NCBI GenBank assembly: GCA_024103005.1 | Contig: JAGFJA010000054.1 | Span: 1-64,000, forward strand | Length of the DNA: 64,000 bases | Reading direction: 5' to 3' | From: Saprospiraceae bacterium | Lineage (GTDB): Bacteria; Bacteroidota; Bacteroidia; Chitinophagales; Saprospiraceae | Shown: piece after piece, positions 42,295-50,793 of the stretch | Layout of the letters: each line of letters begins with the position of its first letter | Position numbering within the stretch: the stretch's first letter is position 1 | Translations under genes and position numbers: made by a program | The notes under the pieces: generated by a model | The model's input: only the letters and a program-made list of their open reading frames with translations | What the model was told of the DNA's origin: nothing | Database searches by the model: none

Positions 42295-42672
42295 AATGTC
42301 GTTTTTGTTTTATACCATGGTCCTTTTTGCCTCATATACATTCTACGCCATCATAAGGCACGTCACATTGTTAAGAACAGAAAAGGTTGCTTCGGCACAA
42401 ATGTAATGTAAATATGCATTATTAATGATTAATGTTTCGATTATAGCAGAAACTAATGAATATAACCGAATAATTACTTCTCTGTATTTTTATTGAAAAA
42501 GGCACTGCAAAATTGTATAAAGAAAAAATTTTTTTATCTTTACCTAGAGACTTAATATCCCGGATTTTTTTAACAATCTTTTGAATACCTCTGATTTCAT
42601 TGGTTTTCGACCTTGTCCATGCCCGTCTTTTATTAAGCATACCTTAATTCTTAAACTATTAAAAGATAAACC
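42295..42672 (+). promoter_or_regulatory. 378-bp divergent gap with candidate promoter at 42513-42542
   Basis: TTG at 42513-42515, a 19-bp spacer and TATCTTTA (42535-42542) form a good Bacteroidota-type promoter reading towards the sugar dehydrogenase. This implies a 5' leader of about 120 nt. I see no riboswitch-like structure in that leader and no other gene in the gap. Confidence 0.4.
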
Positions 42673-44379
42673 ATGGCTAAGACACAAACAAGTTTATTTA
42701 GACCTGTAACATTGGCAGTGATGTTTATCGGGTTAATATTATTTACATGTAAGCTGAGCGCACAACCTGTGTTGAAACTGGGCGCACCGGTTATTACGGG
42801 ATTGACTCAGCCCATGCAGATTATAAATGCCGATGATGGCACCAATCGTTTCTTTGTAATACAAAAAGGCGGATTGATAAAGTGCTATGATCAGAATTTC
42901 AACTTTCTGTCTGACTTCCTGACGGTAACAAATATCACATCGTCCGGCGAAAGAGGATTGTTGAGCATGGCCTTCCATCCGGATTATGAGACCAACGGCT
43001 TGTTTTATGTATATTATACCGGAAATGAGCCGGGAAAAGAGGGAGCTCTTACCATAGCACGATATAAAGTGGACGCTAATGATCCACAGTTGGCCGACCC
43101 TGCTTCAAAGAAGATTGTCCTTGAAATTCTTCATCCGCAAACCAATCACAATGGAGGACAGTTGCATTTTGATCAGGCAGGCTACCTTTTTCTCACAACA
43201 GGAGATGGCGGAGGAGGTGGTGACCCGGATGAAAATTCACAGGATCCAACCAAACTACTTGGGAAGCTTCTCCGTATGGAAGTAAACACTTCTGAAACAG
43301 CTCCTTTTTATACTATTCCTGCAAGTAATCCATTTGGCAATGAAGTATATTGTCTGGGATTAAGAAACCCATACCGGTGGAGCTTTGACCGACTTAACGG
43401 GGATATCTGGATAGGTGATGTAGGCCAAAGCAATTGGGAAGAAATAGACCATGTAATAGCCGCAAATATCAAAGGCACCCATTTTGGTTGGGACTGTTAT
43501 GAAGGAAATGAGCCTTATGAACTTACAGGATGCTTGCCTGAAGATAATTATAAATTTCCGTTTTATGTGTACACCAAGTCAGGTTCACAGAGTGTTACCG
43601 GCGGAGTCGTTTATCGGGGTTCTAAATATCCGACCCTCTATGGATGGTATGTAGGTGCGGAATTTTACAATACTGATTTTCATCGGGTTTATTTTGATGG
43701 CAGCACATATACTATCGCCCCCGTACAAACTCTTGGTCCGGGCTCAATAGTCAATTTTGGTGAAGGGGAGGACGGCGAAGTCTATGTCGTATCCCTTTAC
43801 GAAGGCGAAGTCTATCCCTTAGAGGTCGAAGAAGATCCCCTTTCAGTAAACATGCTGGATGTGGATGCCGACAGAAAGGGAAATCTCGTTAAAGTTAACT
43901 GGACCACCTCACAAGAAGAAGATTGCAACCATTTTGAAATTGAATGGAGTGTGGATGGTCGCCATTTTGAGAAAGCAGGAACAGTAAAGGTAAAAAATAC
44001 ACAGGTGATGAATCATTATACTTTTGAACATAATCCTGATGTCGCCGGTACATTGTATTATAGAATCAAAGCAATAGATGTCAGCAATAGTTACAAATAT
44101 TCTGGGATAGTAATGGTCAGCAATGAGAGAGAGTTCATTGCAAAAGTGTATCCTACTGCTCCGGATGATGACGTTGTAAATATATTATTTTCGGAGATCC
44201 ATGATAAATGTAACGTGGAAGTTCTTAATAACACGGGAAACAGGGTTTTCAGCACAATTGTTATGCCCGGAGAAAAGAAAAAAACTCTTTCCCTTCATGA
44301 TAATTATCCCGGAATTTACTTCGTACGGATTATTGCCGGAAAAAATACCGAAACACATAAAATAGTAAAGAATAAGTAA
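42673..44379 (+). CDS. PQQ-type soluble sugar dehydrogenase with T9SS C-terminal domain
   Basis: The 568-aa protein has an N-terminal signal peptide (~residues 1-31). A six-bladed beta-propeller follows (~residues 35-390) of the glucose/sorbosone dehydrogenase family, with the segments ITGLTQPMQII, ERGLLSMAFHPDYETNGLFYVYYT, HNGGQLHFDQAGYLFLTTGDGGGGGDP and GLRNPYRWSFDRLNGDIWIGDVGQ. The C-terminal part (~395-568) has a fibronectin-like segment (VKVNWTTSQEEDCNHFEIEWSVDG) and ends in a type IX secretion-style sorting domain (VEVLNNTGNRVF ... YPGIYFVRI ... HKIVKNK). It is therefore likely secreted and possibly surface-attached. It probably oxidises aldoses with PQQ; cofactor supply genes are not nearby. 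Confidence 0.88.
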   Translation: MAKTQTSLFRPVTLAVMFIGLILFTCKLSAQPVLKLGAPVITGLTQPMQIINADDGTNRFFVIQKGGLIKCYDQNFNFLSDFLTVTNITSSGERGLLSMAFHPDYETNGLFYVYYTGNEPGKEGALTIARYKVDANDPQLADPASKKIVLEILHPQTNHNGGQLHFDQAGYLFLTTGDGGGGGDPDENSQDPTKLLGKLLRMEVNTSETAPFYTIPASNPFGNEVYCLGLRNPYRWSFDRLNGDIWIGDVGQSNWEEIDHVIAANIKGTHFGWDCYEGNEPYELTGCLPEDNYKFPFYVYTKSGSQSVTGGVVYRGSKYPTLYGWYVGAEFYNTDFHRVYFDGSTYTIAPVQTLGPGSIVNFGEGEDGEVYVVSLYEGEVYPLEVEEDPLSVNMLDVDADRKGNLVKVNWTTSQEEDCNHFEIEWSVDGRHFEKAGTVKVKNTQVMNHYTFEHNPDVAGTLYYRIKAIDVSNSYKYSGIVMVSNEREFIAKVYPTAPDDDVVNILFSEIHDKCNVEVLNNTGNRVFSTIVMPGEKKKTLSLHDNYPGIYFVRIIAGKNTETHKIVKNK

Positions 44380-44456
44380 AATTAACGAAAGGATAATAAA
44401 ATCAACCAAAAGTAAGTGCCGTAAAAGGCTTTGTTTTCCGAGTTTTAAGGTTTTGT

Positions 44457-44493
44457 CCGGCTATTCAGATGCTCAATTGAATAGCCGGTTTTT
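44457..44493 (+). terminator. Intrinsic terminator after the sugar dehydrogenase
   Basis: A perfect 11-bp stem, CCGGCTATTCA (44457-44467) with TGAATAGCCGG (44478-44488), a 10-nt loop and a T-run. It lies 78 bp after the stop codon. Confidence 0.92.
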
Positions 44494-44602
44494 GTTTGAA
44501 AAACTTTTAGTGTTTGAAATACATCTATCTCAAATCCGAATTTTTAAGTTAATTTTAAATTTATTAATTAAATTACTTCGAAAGAAGAGAAAAATTTATA
44601 CG

Positions 44603-46081
44603 ATGCTAAAGAAAAATATAGGTATTGCTGCGCTTATTATTTTAATTACTTCATTTATTCTACATCCGGGTAAGGACTTAAAATCAGTCTTCCGGAAAAT
44701 TAATGAAAATGTTTTGCATCAAGGCAAGGCTTACGAATCTCTAAGAGAGATCACAGAGAAAATAGGTCATCGACTGACCGGCAGTGAAAACGGACATCGT
44801 GCAGAAGATTATGCTTTTAACTTGTTTAAAAAATATGGCTATAAAAATGTGACCTTTCAGGAATTTAAGGTTGAAGCATGGTCAAGAATATCGGTTGCAC
44901 TTAAGATCAGCCTTCAAAACGGAGACAAGTCCATGGATTATCCGGTGGTGTCCCTAGCGCATTCACCGGTTTCATCCCATCTGTCAGGGGAGATTATCGA
45001 CCTGGGTGATGGATTGAAATCTGATTTTGAAAAAGCAGGTGATGCTGTCCGGGATAAAATAGTTCTTGCCAATATTAATGTCAGAATGCCTGAAAATAAG
45101 GGTAAATCTAACCTCCATCGTTCGGAGAAAACAGCTCTTGCCATTCAATACGGAGCAAAGGGTATTATTCTTTCAAATGGTGCAAAAGGCGGCGTCCTGC
45201 TGACAGGAACAGCTTCGGTGACGGGAAAGCTGATATCTATTCCGGCAGTATGCATTTCCCTTGAATCGGGGGAAGCCATCAGAAAGCGACTGTCGGAAGA
45301 AGGGAAACTGACTGCCCGGATTGATATGGAAAATTCCAGTAAACCAATCACTGCCAGAAATGTCATCGCCACCCTGGAAGGAAGCTCCCCACAGCTTAAA
45401 GGCGAATCCATCATACTGGGCGGTCACCTTGATTCATGGGATCTTGCTACCGGTGCCATTGACAATGGTGTGGGAGCCTTTTCTGTCTTAGATATAGCCA
45501 GGGTGTTTAAAGAGTTAAAACTGAAGACGGATAGGACCATTCATTTTGTGCTCTTTATGGGTGAAGAGCAAGGTCTGCTCGGCTCAAAATATATGGTGAG
45601 TCAACTCGAACGACTGAATGAAATAAAAAAAGTCAAACTGATGATTAATCTCGATATGGCCAACAACACAAAAGGCTTCAATGCCGGAGGAGATGAAGAT
45701 CTGCTGAAACTGATGCAGCAGATTGGCACCGTAATCAAACAGGTAGATACCTCTTATGCCAATGAAAATAAAAGTTCACTTGGCCTTCATAGCGACCACC
45801 AGCCGTTTATGCTCGCCGGTGTGCAGGTAGCGTCTGCAGTAGGATCTTTGCCACCGGGTGCATGGGGATGCTATCATGCAGACTGTGATCACTTCAATCT
45901 TGTGATAAAAGAGCAGCTCGATAACAATGTACGCTATGTCGCAATGATGCTGTATGCCCTTGCCAATGAGACAAACCTTGCCACCAGATTTCTCAACTCC
46001 TTGGAAACCCGGGACCTGATGATCAAACACAATCTGAAGGATGAGTTAATCCTCGGTAATGAATGGGGATGGGATAAATAA
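44603..46081 (+). CDS. M28-family zinc aminopeptidase/carboxypeptidase with PA insert, exported
   Basis: I take the start at ATG 44603 (492 aa), which gives a signal anchor or peptide MLKKNIGIAALIILITSFIL. The open frame extends to 44453 but would run through the terminator stem. The PA (protease-associated) domain covers about residues 130-250. The M28 catalytic domain shows IILGGHLDSWDLATGAIDNGVGAF (zinc His and Asp), FMGEEQGLLGS (general-base Glu pair), NLDMANN and LHSDHQPFMLAGV. It resembles the carboxypeptidase Q / glutamate carboxypeptidase type. It is periplasmic or secreted and degrades small peptides. The patatin gene follows after 40 bp. Confidence 0.92.
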   Translation: MLKKNIGIAALIILITSFILHPGKDLKSVFRKINENVLHQGKAYESLREITEKIGHRLTGSENGHRAEDYAFNLFKKYGYKNVTFQEFKVEAWSRISVALKISLQNGDKSMDYPVVSLAHSPVSSHLSGEIIDLGDGLKSDFEKAGDAVRDKIVLANINVRMPENKGKSNLHRSEKTALAIQYGAKGIILSNGAKGGVLLTGTASVTGKLISIPAVCISLESGEAIRKRLSEEGKLTARIDMENSSKPITARNVIATLEGSSPQLKGESIILGGHLDSWDLATGAIDNGVGAFSVLDIARVFKELKLKTDRTIHFVLFMGEEQGLLGSKYMVSQLERLNEIKKVKLMINLDMANNTKGFNAGGDEDLLKLMQQIGTVIKQVDTSYANENKSSLGLHSDHQPFMLAGVQVASAVGSLPPGAWGCYHADCDHFNLVIKEQLDNNVRYVAMMLYALANETNLATRFLNSLETRDLMIKHNLKDELILGNEWGWDK

Positions 46082-46121
46082 TGAGGTTTACTAAAAGCTG
46101 ATAAGAGAAAAATGTAAAACA

Positions 46122-47042
46122 ATGAGAGCTCTTGTGATATCGGGTGGAGGTAGCAGAGGTGCATTTGCGGGAGGAGTGGCTCAATATCTCGTGGAGACAA
46201 TGGGCTTTCAATACGATATTATGGTTGGGTCTTCCACAGGAAGCCTCCTGATCAGCCACCTGGCTCTTAACAAAATCCGGAAAATAAAACAAGTCTTTAC
46301 CTCTGTAGATCAGAGTGCCATTTTCAGCATCTGTCCATTTTCCGTGAATACCAAAGGCTCTTCGGAGACGGTTCATATCAATCATGCTAAGGTTGCTGGG
46401 CAGTTTCTTAGGGGGAGCAAGACATTTGGTGAAAGTTACAATCTTAGAAAACTCATCTTTGAAACATTTACAGAGGAAGAATTTAATACGCTCAAAAAAT
46501 CGGGAAAGGATATTGTGGTCACCGTATCCAATCTTTCCCGCAACAGCGTGGAGTACAAATCAATCAAAGATTGCAATTATGCCAATTTCTGTGAATGGAT
46601 ATGGATTTCATGCAATTTTATTCCCTTTATGACTTTGGTTGAAAAAAATGGCTATGAATATGCTGATGGCGGATTCGGGTCAAAGGTTCCCATCGAAGAG
46701 GCCGTCAACCGTGGTGCAAAAATTGTAGATGTAATTATCCTTGACAATGAGGTATCCCGGGAGAATCTTCATACGTCAAAAAATGTATTCACCTTGCTGA
46801 CACACCTGAATATGTATATGGCAGAAAGAATATCGCGGCAGAATATCCGTATAGGTAAGCTGGTGGCAAAAAGTAAAGGAGCCTCTCTCAATTTTTATTA
46901 TACACCGGTGAGTATAACCTCACATTCTACATCACTTGTATTTGACAGTAAACAGATGACCAAGTGGTGGGAGATGGGATTTCATTATGCCGGACTGAGG
47001 AATCAGGCGGCTAATGAGGTTAAATCGGAAAACAAGGAATAA
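46122..47042 (+). CDS. Patatin-like phospholipase
   Basis: The 306-aa protein has the patatin catalytic dyad and oxyanion hole: GGGSRGAFAGG near the N-terminus, the nucleophile elbow GSSTG (~residue 37) and the Asp in ADGGFGSKVP (~residue 186). It hydrolyses acyl esters of phospholipids. There is no signal peptide, so it is probably cytoplasmic or membrane-associated. It lies between the M28 peptidase gene and the Ig-like lipoprotein gene on the same strand. Confidence 0.92.
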   Translation: MRALVISGGGSRGAFAGGVAQYLVETMGFQYDIMVGSSTGSLLISHLALNKIRKIKQVFTSVDQSAIFSICPFSVNTKGSSETVHINHAKVAGQFLRGSKTFGESYNLRKLIFETFTEEEFNTLKKSGKDIVVTVSNLSRNSVEYKSIKDCNYANFCEWIWISCNFIPFMTLVEKNGYEYADGGFGSKVPIEEAVNRGAKIVDVIILDNEVSRENLHTSKNVFTLLTHLNMYMAERISRQNIRIGKLVAKSKGASLNFYYTPVSITSHSTSLVFDSKQMTKWWEMGFHYAGLRNQAANEVKSENKE

Positions 47043-47055
47043 ATACGGAATAAAC

Positions 47056-47063
47056 TATCTTTG
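47056..47063 (+). promoter_or_regulatory. -7 box before the Ig-like lipoprotein gene
   Basis: TATCTTTG is a perfect TAnnTTTG box 16 bp before ATG 47080, in the 37-bp gap after the patatin gene. No clear -33 TTG is present. Confidence 0.4.
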
Positions 47064-47079
47064 TGGCTGATCTTGAAGT

Positions 47080-48702
47080 ATGAATTTGACTGTAAGGTTT
47101 TTAATATTTGTTTTGTTCTTATTCCTAATAAGCTGTGCGCGTCCGGTTCAGCCGGGCGGCGGGCCCAAAGACACAACTCCCCCGAGGCTTTTAAAGGAAA
47201 AAAGTAGTCCCCCTGATCGGTTGAACTTTGTACCACAAACGCTCAATTTTACCTTTGATGAATTTATTGTGTTGGATAAAGCCGACCAGCAGATCCTCAT
47301 CAGTCCACCCCTTCAGTACAAGCCAACCGTTAAAATCAAAGACAAAACAGTGGTATTTAACTTTGATGAAAAAGAGGTTCTCAAGCCAAATACGACATAT
47401 ATCATCAACTTCGGCGAATCAGTTAAAGATTTTACAGAAGGCAATCCGGTGCCGGATTTCAGATATGTTTTCAGCACCGGCGATGTCATCGATTCCTTAC
47501 AGCTAAATGCAGAAATTTCGGAAGCAGGCACTGATAAGCCGGCAGATAAGACAGTATTTATGCTTTATTCGGATTTCTCAGATAGTGTTGCATACAAGAC
47601 CATCCCGGATTATGCAGGTCGCACGGATAAAAACGGAATGGTCACCCTTCGTAATATGAAGCCTGGCAAATATCAGGCTGTTGCGCTGAAGGACGAAAAT
47701 CTCAATTATAAGTATGATCTGACAAATGAGAAAGCCGGTTTTTATCGGGATACCATTCACTTGCCGTATTCCGGTAAGCCGGTTAAAATAAGGATTTTCG
47801 GACGGGAAGTTCCGTCAAAAATTACTGCGGTTGATAGTGCATCCAATCAGAGAATCCGAATCATTACCGACCCTTCTACTGCCGGATTCAGAGTAAGATC
47901 ACTTGATGACAGCCTGTCATCAAGGATCGTCATAGGTCGCAAATTTATCGATGTCTATTACGAAGATACTACAAGAAGAGTCTATCTTGAAGTGACCAAG
48001 CCGGGATTTAAACCGGATACTATTCAGCATAAATTGTCACGCAGGCGGGCAGCAGGAAAGTTAAAAATAGCGGAAGAAATGCCGGAAATAAAGCCTTTCC
48101 CTTTTACGCCTGACCGACCTGTCATCTTGCGATTTAATACGATTGTGACCACTTTAGATACGAGCAGGATGAAGCTGACGACACTCAATGACCTAACCGG
48201 ATTGAACTTTACCGTTTCATCAGATACGGGCGACATCAATGCCCTTGTACTACACAGTAAGTGGATGGTCGATTCCTCATATTTGCTTAGATTAAATTCG
48301 GGTGCCATCACGGACTTACTTGGTAACAGGAATGATTCAATGGTGGTCAGATTTAAAATAACGGATCCTTCCACGCTTGGTTCCATTAAAATCAGGATTG
48401 ACAGTCTGAATCCCGAATTTAATTACATTATTCAACTGAGTAAGTCTAATGATGTCGTGAAGGAGTGGAAAATATCCGGAAAGAAAGATTTTAACGCAGA
48501 ACTGAATGGCATTCCGGCGGAGACCTATCAGGTAGATATTTTGGAAGACCGCAACAAAAACGGTAAGATAGACAAAGGAAATTTTGCCCTAAAAGAAGAC
48601 CCGGAAAATATTTTTACCCGAAAATTAGACCAATTAAGACAAAACTGGAGTATAGATGTCGAAATAAATATGAAGGATTTCCAACAGGAAAGTAAGGATT
48701 GA
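47080..48702 (+). CDS. SbsA Ig-like domain lipoprotein
   Basis: The 540-aa protein has a lipoprotein signal (LFLISC, Cys19) followed by ARPVQPGGGPKDTTPPRLL, which is very typical of this Bacteroidota family. An SbsA-type bacterial Ig-like domain follows (LNFTFDEFIVLDKADQQILISPPL ... NTTYIINFGESVKDFTEGN), then beta-rich repeats. The C-terminal segment has a DRNKNGKIDKGNFALKEDPE calcium-binding-like loop. It is probably anchored in the outer membrane or on the surface. No enzymatic role is evident. Confidence 0.85.
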   Translation: MNLTVRFLIFVLFLFLISCARPVQPGGGPKDTTPPRLLKEKSSPPDRLNFVPQTLNFTFDEFIVLDKADQQILISPPLQYKPTVKIKDKTVVFNFDEKEVLKPNTTYIINFGESVKDFTEGNPVPDFRYVFSTGDVIDSLQLNAEISEAGTDKPADKTVFMLYSDFSDSVAYKTIPDYAGRTDKNGMVTLRNMKPGKYQAVALKDENLNYKYDLTNEKAGFYRDTIHLPYSGKPVKIRIFGREVPSKITAVDSASNQRIRIITDPSTAGFRVRSLDDSLSSRIVIGRKFIDVYYEDTTRRVYLEVTKPGFKPDTIQHKLSRRRAAGKLKIAEEMPEIKPFPFTPDRPVILRFNTIVTTLDTSRMKLTTLNDLTGLNFTVSSDTGDINALVLHSKWMVDSSYLLRLNSGAITDLLGNRNDSMVVRFKITDPSTLGSIKIRIDSLNPEFNYIIQLSKSNDVVKEWKISGKKDFNAELNGIPAETYQVDILEDRNKNGKIDKGNFALKEDPENIFTRKLDQLRQNWSIDVEINMKDFQQESKD

Positions 48703-48895
48703 TGACGCTCGTAGTGCAAAAAAATGGAAATAATTCATTTGGTTAAATTGTACAAAGAGACTTAAAAAAACAAGTTCCTCTATCTTGTCGATTGTGGATC
48801 TGCCTGAATGCGACCTGGTAACAAACACTCGCTTATGAGAAAAGTAAAATTCTGAAAACCTCTGAGTCTTTTTTCTTTCTGAAGCAAAATGGTAT

Positions 48896-48903
48896 TACAT
48901 TTG
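48896..48903 (+). promoter_or_regulatory. -7 box just before the polyprenyl synthase gene
   Basis: TACATTTG is a perfect TAnnTTTG box ending 10 bp before ATG 48914, predicting a very short or absent 5' leader. The upstream gap 48703-48895 holds no gene. Confidence 0.45.
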
Positions 48904-48913
48904 CAGCCTAACG

Positions 48914-49888
48914 ATGCCAAACCAACTTGATCAGATAAAACAACCGGTAAGGGAAGAACTCAAAGAGTTTGAAAAGCACTTCCGAAACTCCATGAAGAGC
49001 AATGTCGCTCTGCTGGATAAGATTATGTTTTACATCATTCAGCGAAAGGGGAAGCAGATCCGACCCATTTTTGTTTTTCTGAGTGCCAAAGCTGCCGGAG
49101 GTTGTACAGATACTACTTTCAATGCTGCTTCACTGATAGAGCTTTTGCATACCGCTACCCTGGTACATGATGACGTGGTGGACGAAAGTATGGAGCGGCG
49201 TAGTTTTTTTAGCATCAATGCATTGTGGAAAAATAAAGTAGCAGTTCTTGTCGGTGATTACCTGCTGTCACAGGGGTTGTTGCTGGCCGTTAACAACAGT
49301 GAGTTCGAATCCCTCCGTATCGTTGCAAAAGCGGTAAAAGATATGAGTGAAGGGGAATTGATGCAGATAGAAAAAGCCAGGAAATTAGATATCAAGGAAG
49401 AAATTTATTTTGAAATCATACGCCAGAAGACAGCCTCTCTGATAGCAGCAGCTTGCGAAGCAGGATCCGCATCTGCCGGCGTGGACAAGACCATTTCGGA
49501 CAGGTTCAGACTGTTTGGTGAGAAGGTGGGGATAGCCTTCCAGATCAAGGATGATTTATTTGATTATGGTACTAAAGATGTAGGTAAGCCGGTAGGTATT
49601 GACATTAAAGAGAAGAAAATGACCCTTCCCCTAATCTATGCCTTGCAACAGGCGGATAGACCGGAAAAAAGACACATTATCAACCTGATAAAAAACCACA
49701 GTAAAAATCCCAAAGCTGTCAAAGAAGTCATTGATTTTGTGCATAAGTCAGGAGGAATGAATTATGCTGAAAAAAAGATGATGGAATTTTGCGATGAAGC
49801 TACAACAATACTTCGCGGTATAGCCGACAATGAAGCCTCTCATGCCTTGGAAAGTCTTATCAAATACGTCATTCAAAGAGAAAAATAA
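48914..49888 (+). CDS. Trans-polyprenyl diphosphate synthase
   Basis: The 324-aa protein has GKQIRP (~residues 46-51) and the first aspartate-rich motif HDDVVDES (Asp86, Asp87, Asp90). The second aspartate motif is FQIKDDLFDYGTKD, with KPVGIDIKEKKMTLPLIYAL after it. It elongates allylic diphosphates with IPP, most likely to make the menaquinone side chain (octaprenyl/heptaprenyl type). The substituted first motif DDVVD (DDxxD with two intervening residues) is the long-chain class. The gene is convergent with comF. Confidence 0.93.
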   Translation: MPNQLDQIKQPVREELKEFEKHFRNSMKSNVALLDKIMFYIIQRKGKQIRPIFVFLSAKAAGGCTDTTFNAASLIELLHTATLVHDDVVDESMERRSFFSINALWKNKVAVLVGDYLLSQGLLLAVNNSEFESLRIVAKAVKDMSEGELMQIEKARKLDIKEEIYFEIIRQKTASLIAAACEAGSASAGVDKTISDRFRLFGEKVGIAFQIKDDLFDYGTKDVGKPVGIDIKEKKMTLPLIYALQQADRPEKRHIINLIKNHSKNPKAVKEVIDFVHKSGGMNYAEKKMMEFCDEATTILRGIADNEASHALESLIKYVIQREK

Positions 49889-49905
49889 TCATCATCATCA
49901 CCCGG

Positions 49906-50598
49906 TTACCAATTGTCTGTAAGTGCAAGTGTTGCCACTGAAATGTCCACCTTTGGGGCGACCTGCCGTATGGCATCATAACATATTTCCATGGTAGCTC
50001 CGGTAGTCAAGATATCATCGACGATTAAGACATGATTAAAAAGATTGACCTTTGAGTCACATCGGATACTGCCTTCCTGATTTTTAAGTCGGTCCATTCG
50101 CCCGTAATGTGTCTGCGTATCTATGTTGGTCAGTCGGCTTAATAAAGGAAGAGTGGGTATTTTTAACGACTCGCCGACACTTTGGGCGATGATCTCACTT
50201 TGATTATATCCTCTCCGGGCTTTTTTGATGGGATGTACAGGAACATAACAGATAATGTCGATGTCTCTTCCTGTTTTAGGAATCTGATGCAATGATTTGC
50301 CAAGGAAAGAACCGAATTTTTGTGCCAGGTCGGGACGGTTGCCATACTTTATCTTGTAAAATAATCCGGCTATTGGTGCATTTTTTTTATAAAAGAGAGG
50401 AGCATAAGCATTTTTTATATTTTGAATACTAATCAATCTGTCTGTCATCTCATTATTCCATCCTGTTTGAAAATTGGTAAACACGGATAATAGGAGACAA
50501 TCCGGGCAAAATATGGTTTGAGCGTCAGGTACGGAAGCGCCGCAATAAATACAGGTAGAAGGAAAAAATAATTCACCGAGGTAATTGAGCAGTTTCAT
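49906..50598 (-). CDS. ComF-family phosphoribosyltransferase-like protein
   Basis: The 230-aa protein has the N-terminal zinc finger Cys16-Cys19 / Cys31-Cys34 (CIYC ... CPDC) and a C-terminal phosphoribosyltransferase-type domain. RRGYNQSEIIAQSVG and the PRPP-loop VLIVDDILTTGATM are intact. ComF proteins are needed for DNA uptake or replication-linked steps in competence. A 17-bp gap separates it from the convergent synthase gene. Confidence 0.92.
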   Translation of the reverse strand: MKLLNYLGELFFPSTCIYCGASVPDAQTIFCPDCLLLSVFTNFQTGWNNEMTDRLISIQNIKNAYAPLFYKKNAPIAGLFYKIKYGNRPDLAQKFGSFLGKSLHQIPKTGRDIDIICYVPVHPIKKARRGYNQSEIIAQSVGESLKIPTLPLLSRLTNIDTQTHYGRMDRLKNQEGSIRCDSKVNLFNHVLIVDDILTTGATMEICYDAIRQVAPKVDISVATLALTDNW

Positions 50599-50793
50599 TT
50601 TAAAGTGATTTGGTCATACAAAGATAATAAACTCCTGCCGGATTTGGTCAGAAAAGCCATATAAATTCACGATAAAGACCAAAATGGATGGCTCAAATCA
50701 GCAAGTATTCACTTTTTCAAACCGAATATAATTCTAACCACAGTAATAAGAGCAGAGAATAGAAGAATTAAATCGGGCTCTATTGCACTAAAT

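Noticed and set aside
42422-42640. A 72-codon minus-strand open frame in the gap before the sugar dehydrogenase.
   Set aside because: Composition is unlike neighbouring proteins, no family features are seen, and it overlaps the predicted promoter.
44453-44602. N-terminal extension of the M28 peptidase up to 44453.
   Set aside because: It would begin inside the terminator of the previous gene and place 50 residues before a normal signal peptide; ATG 44603 is better.
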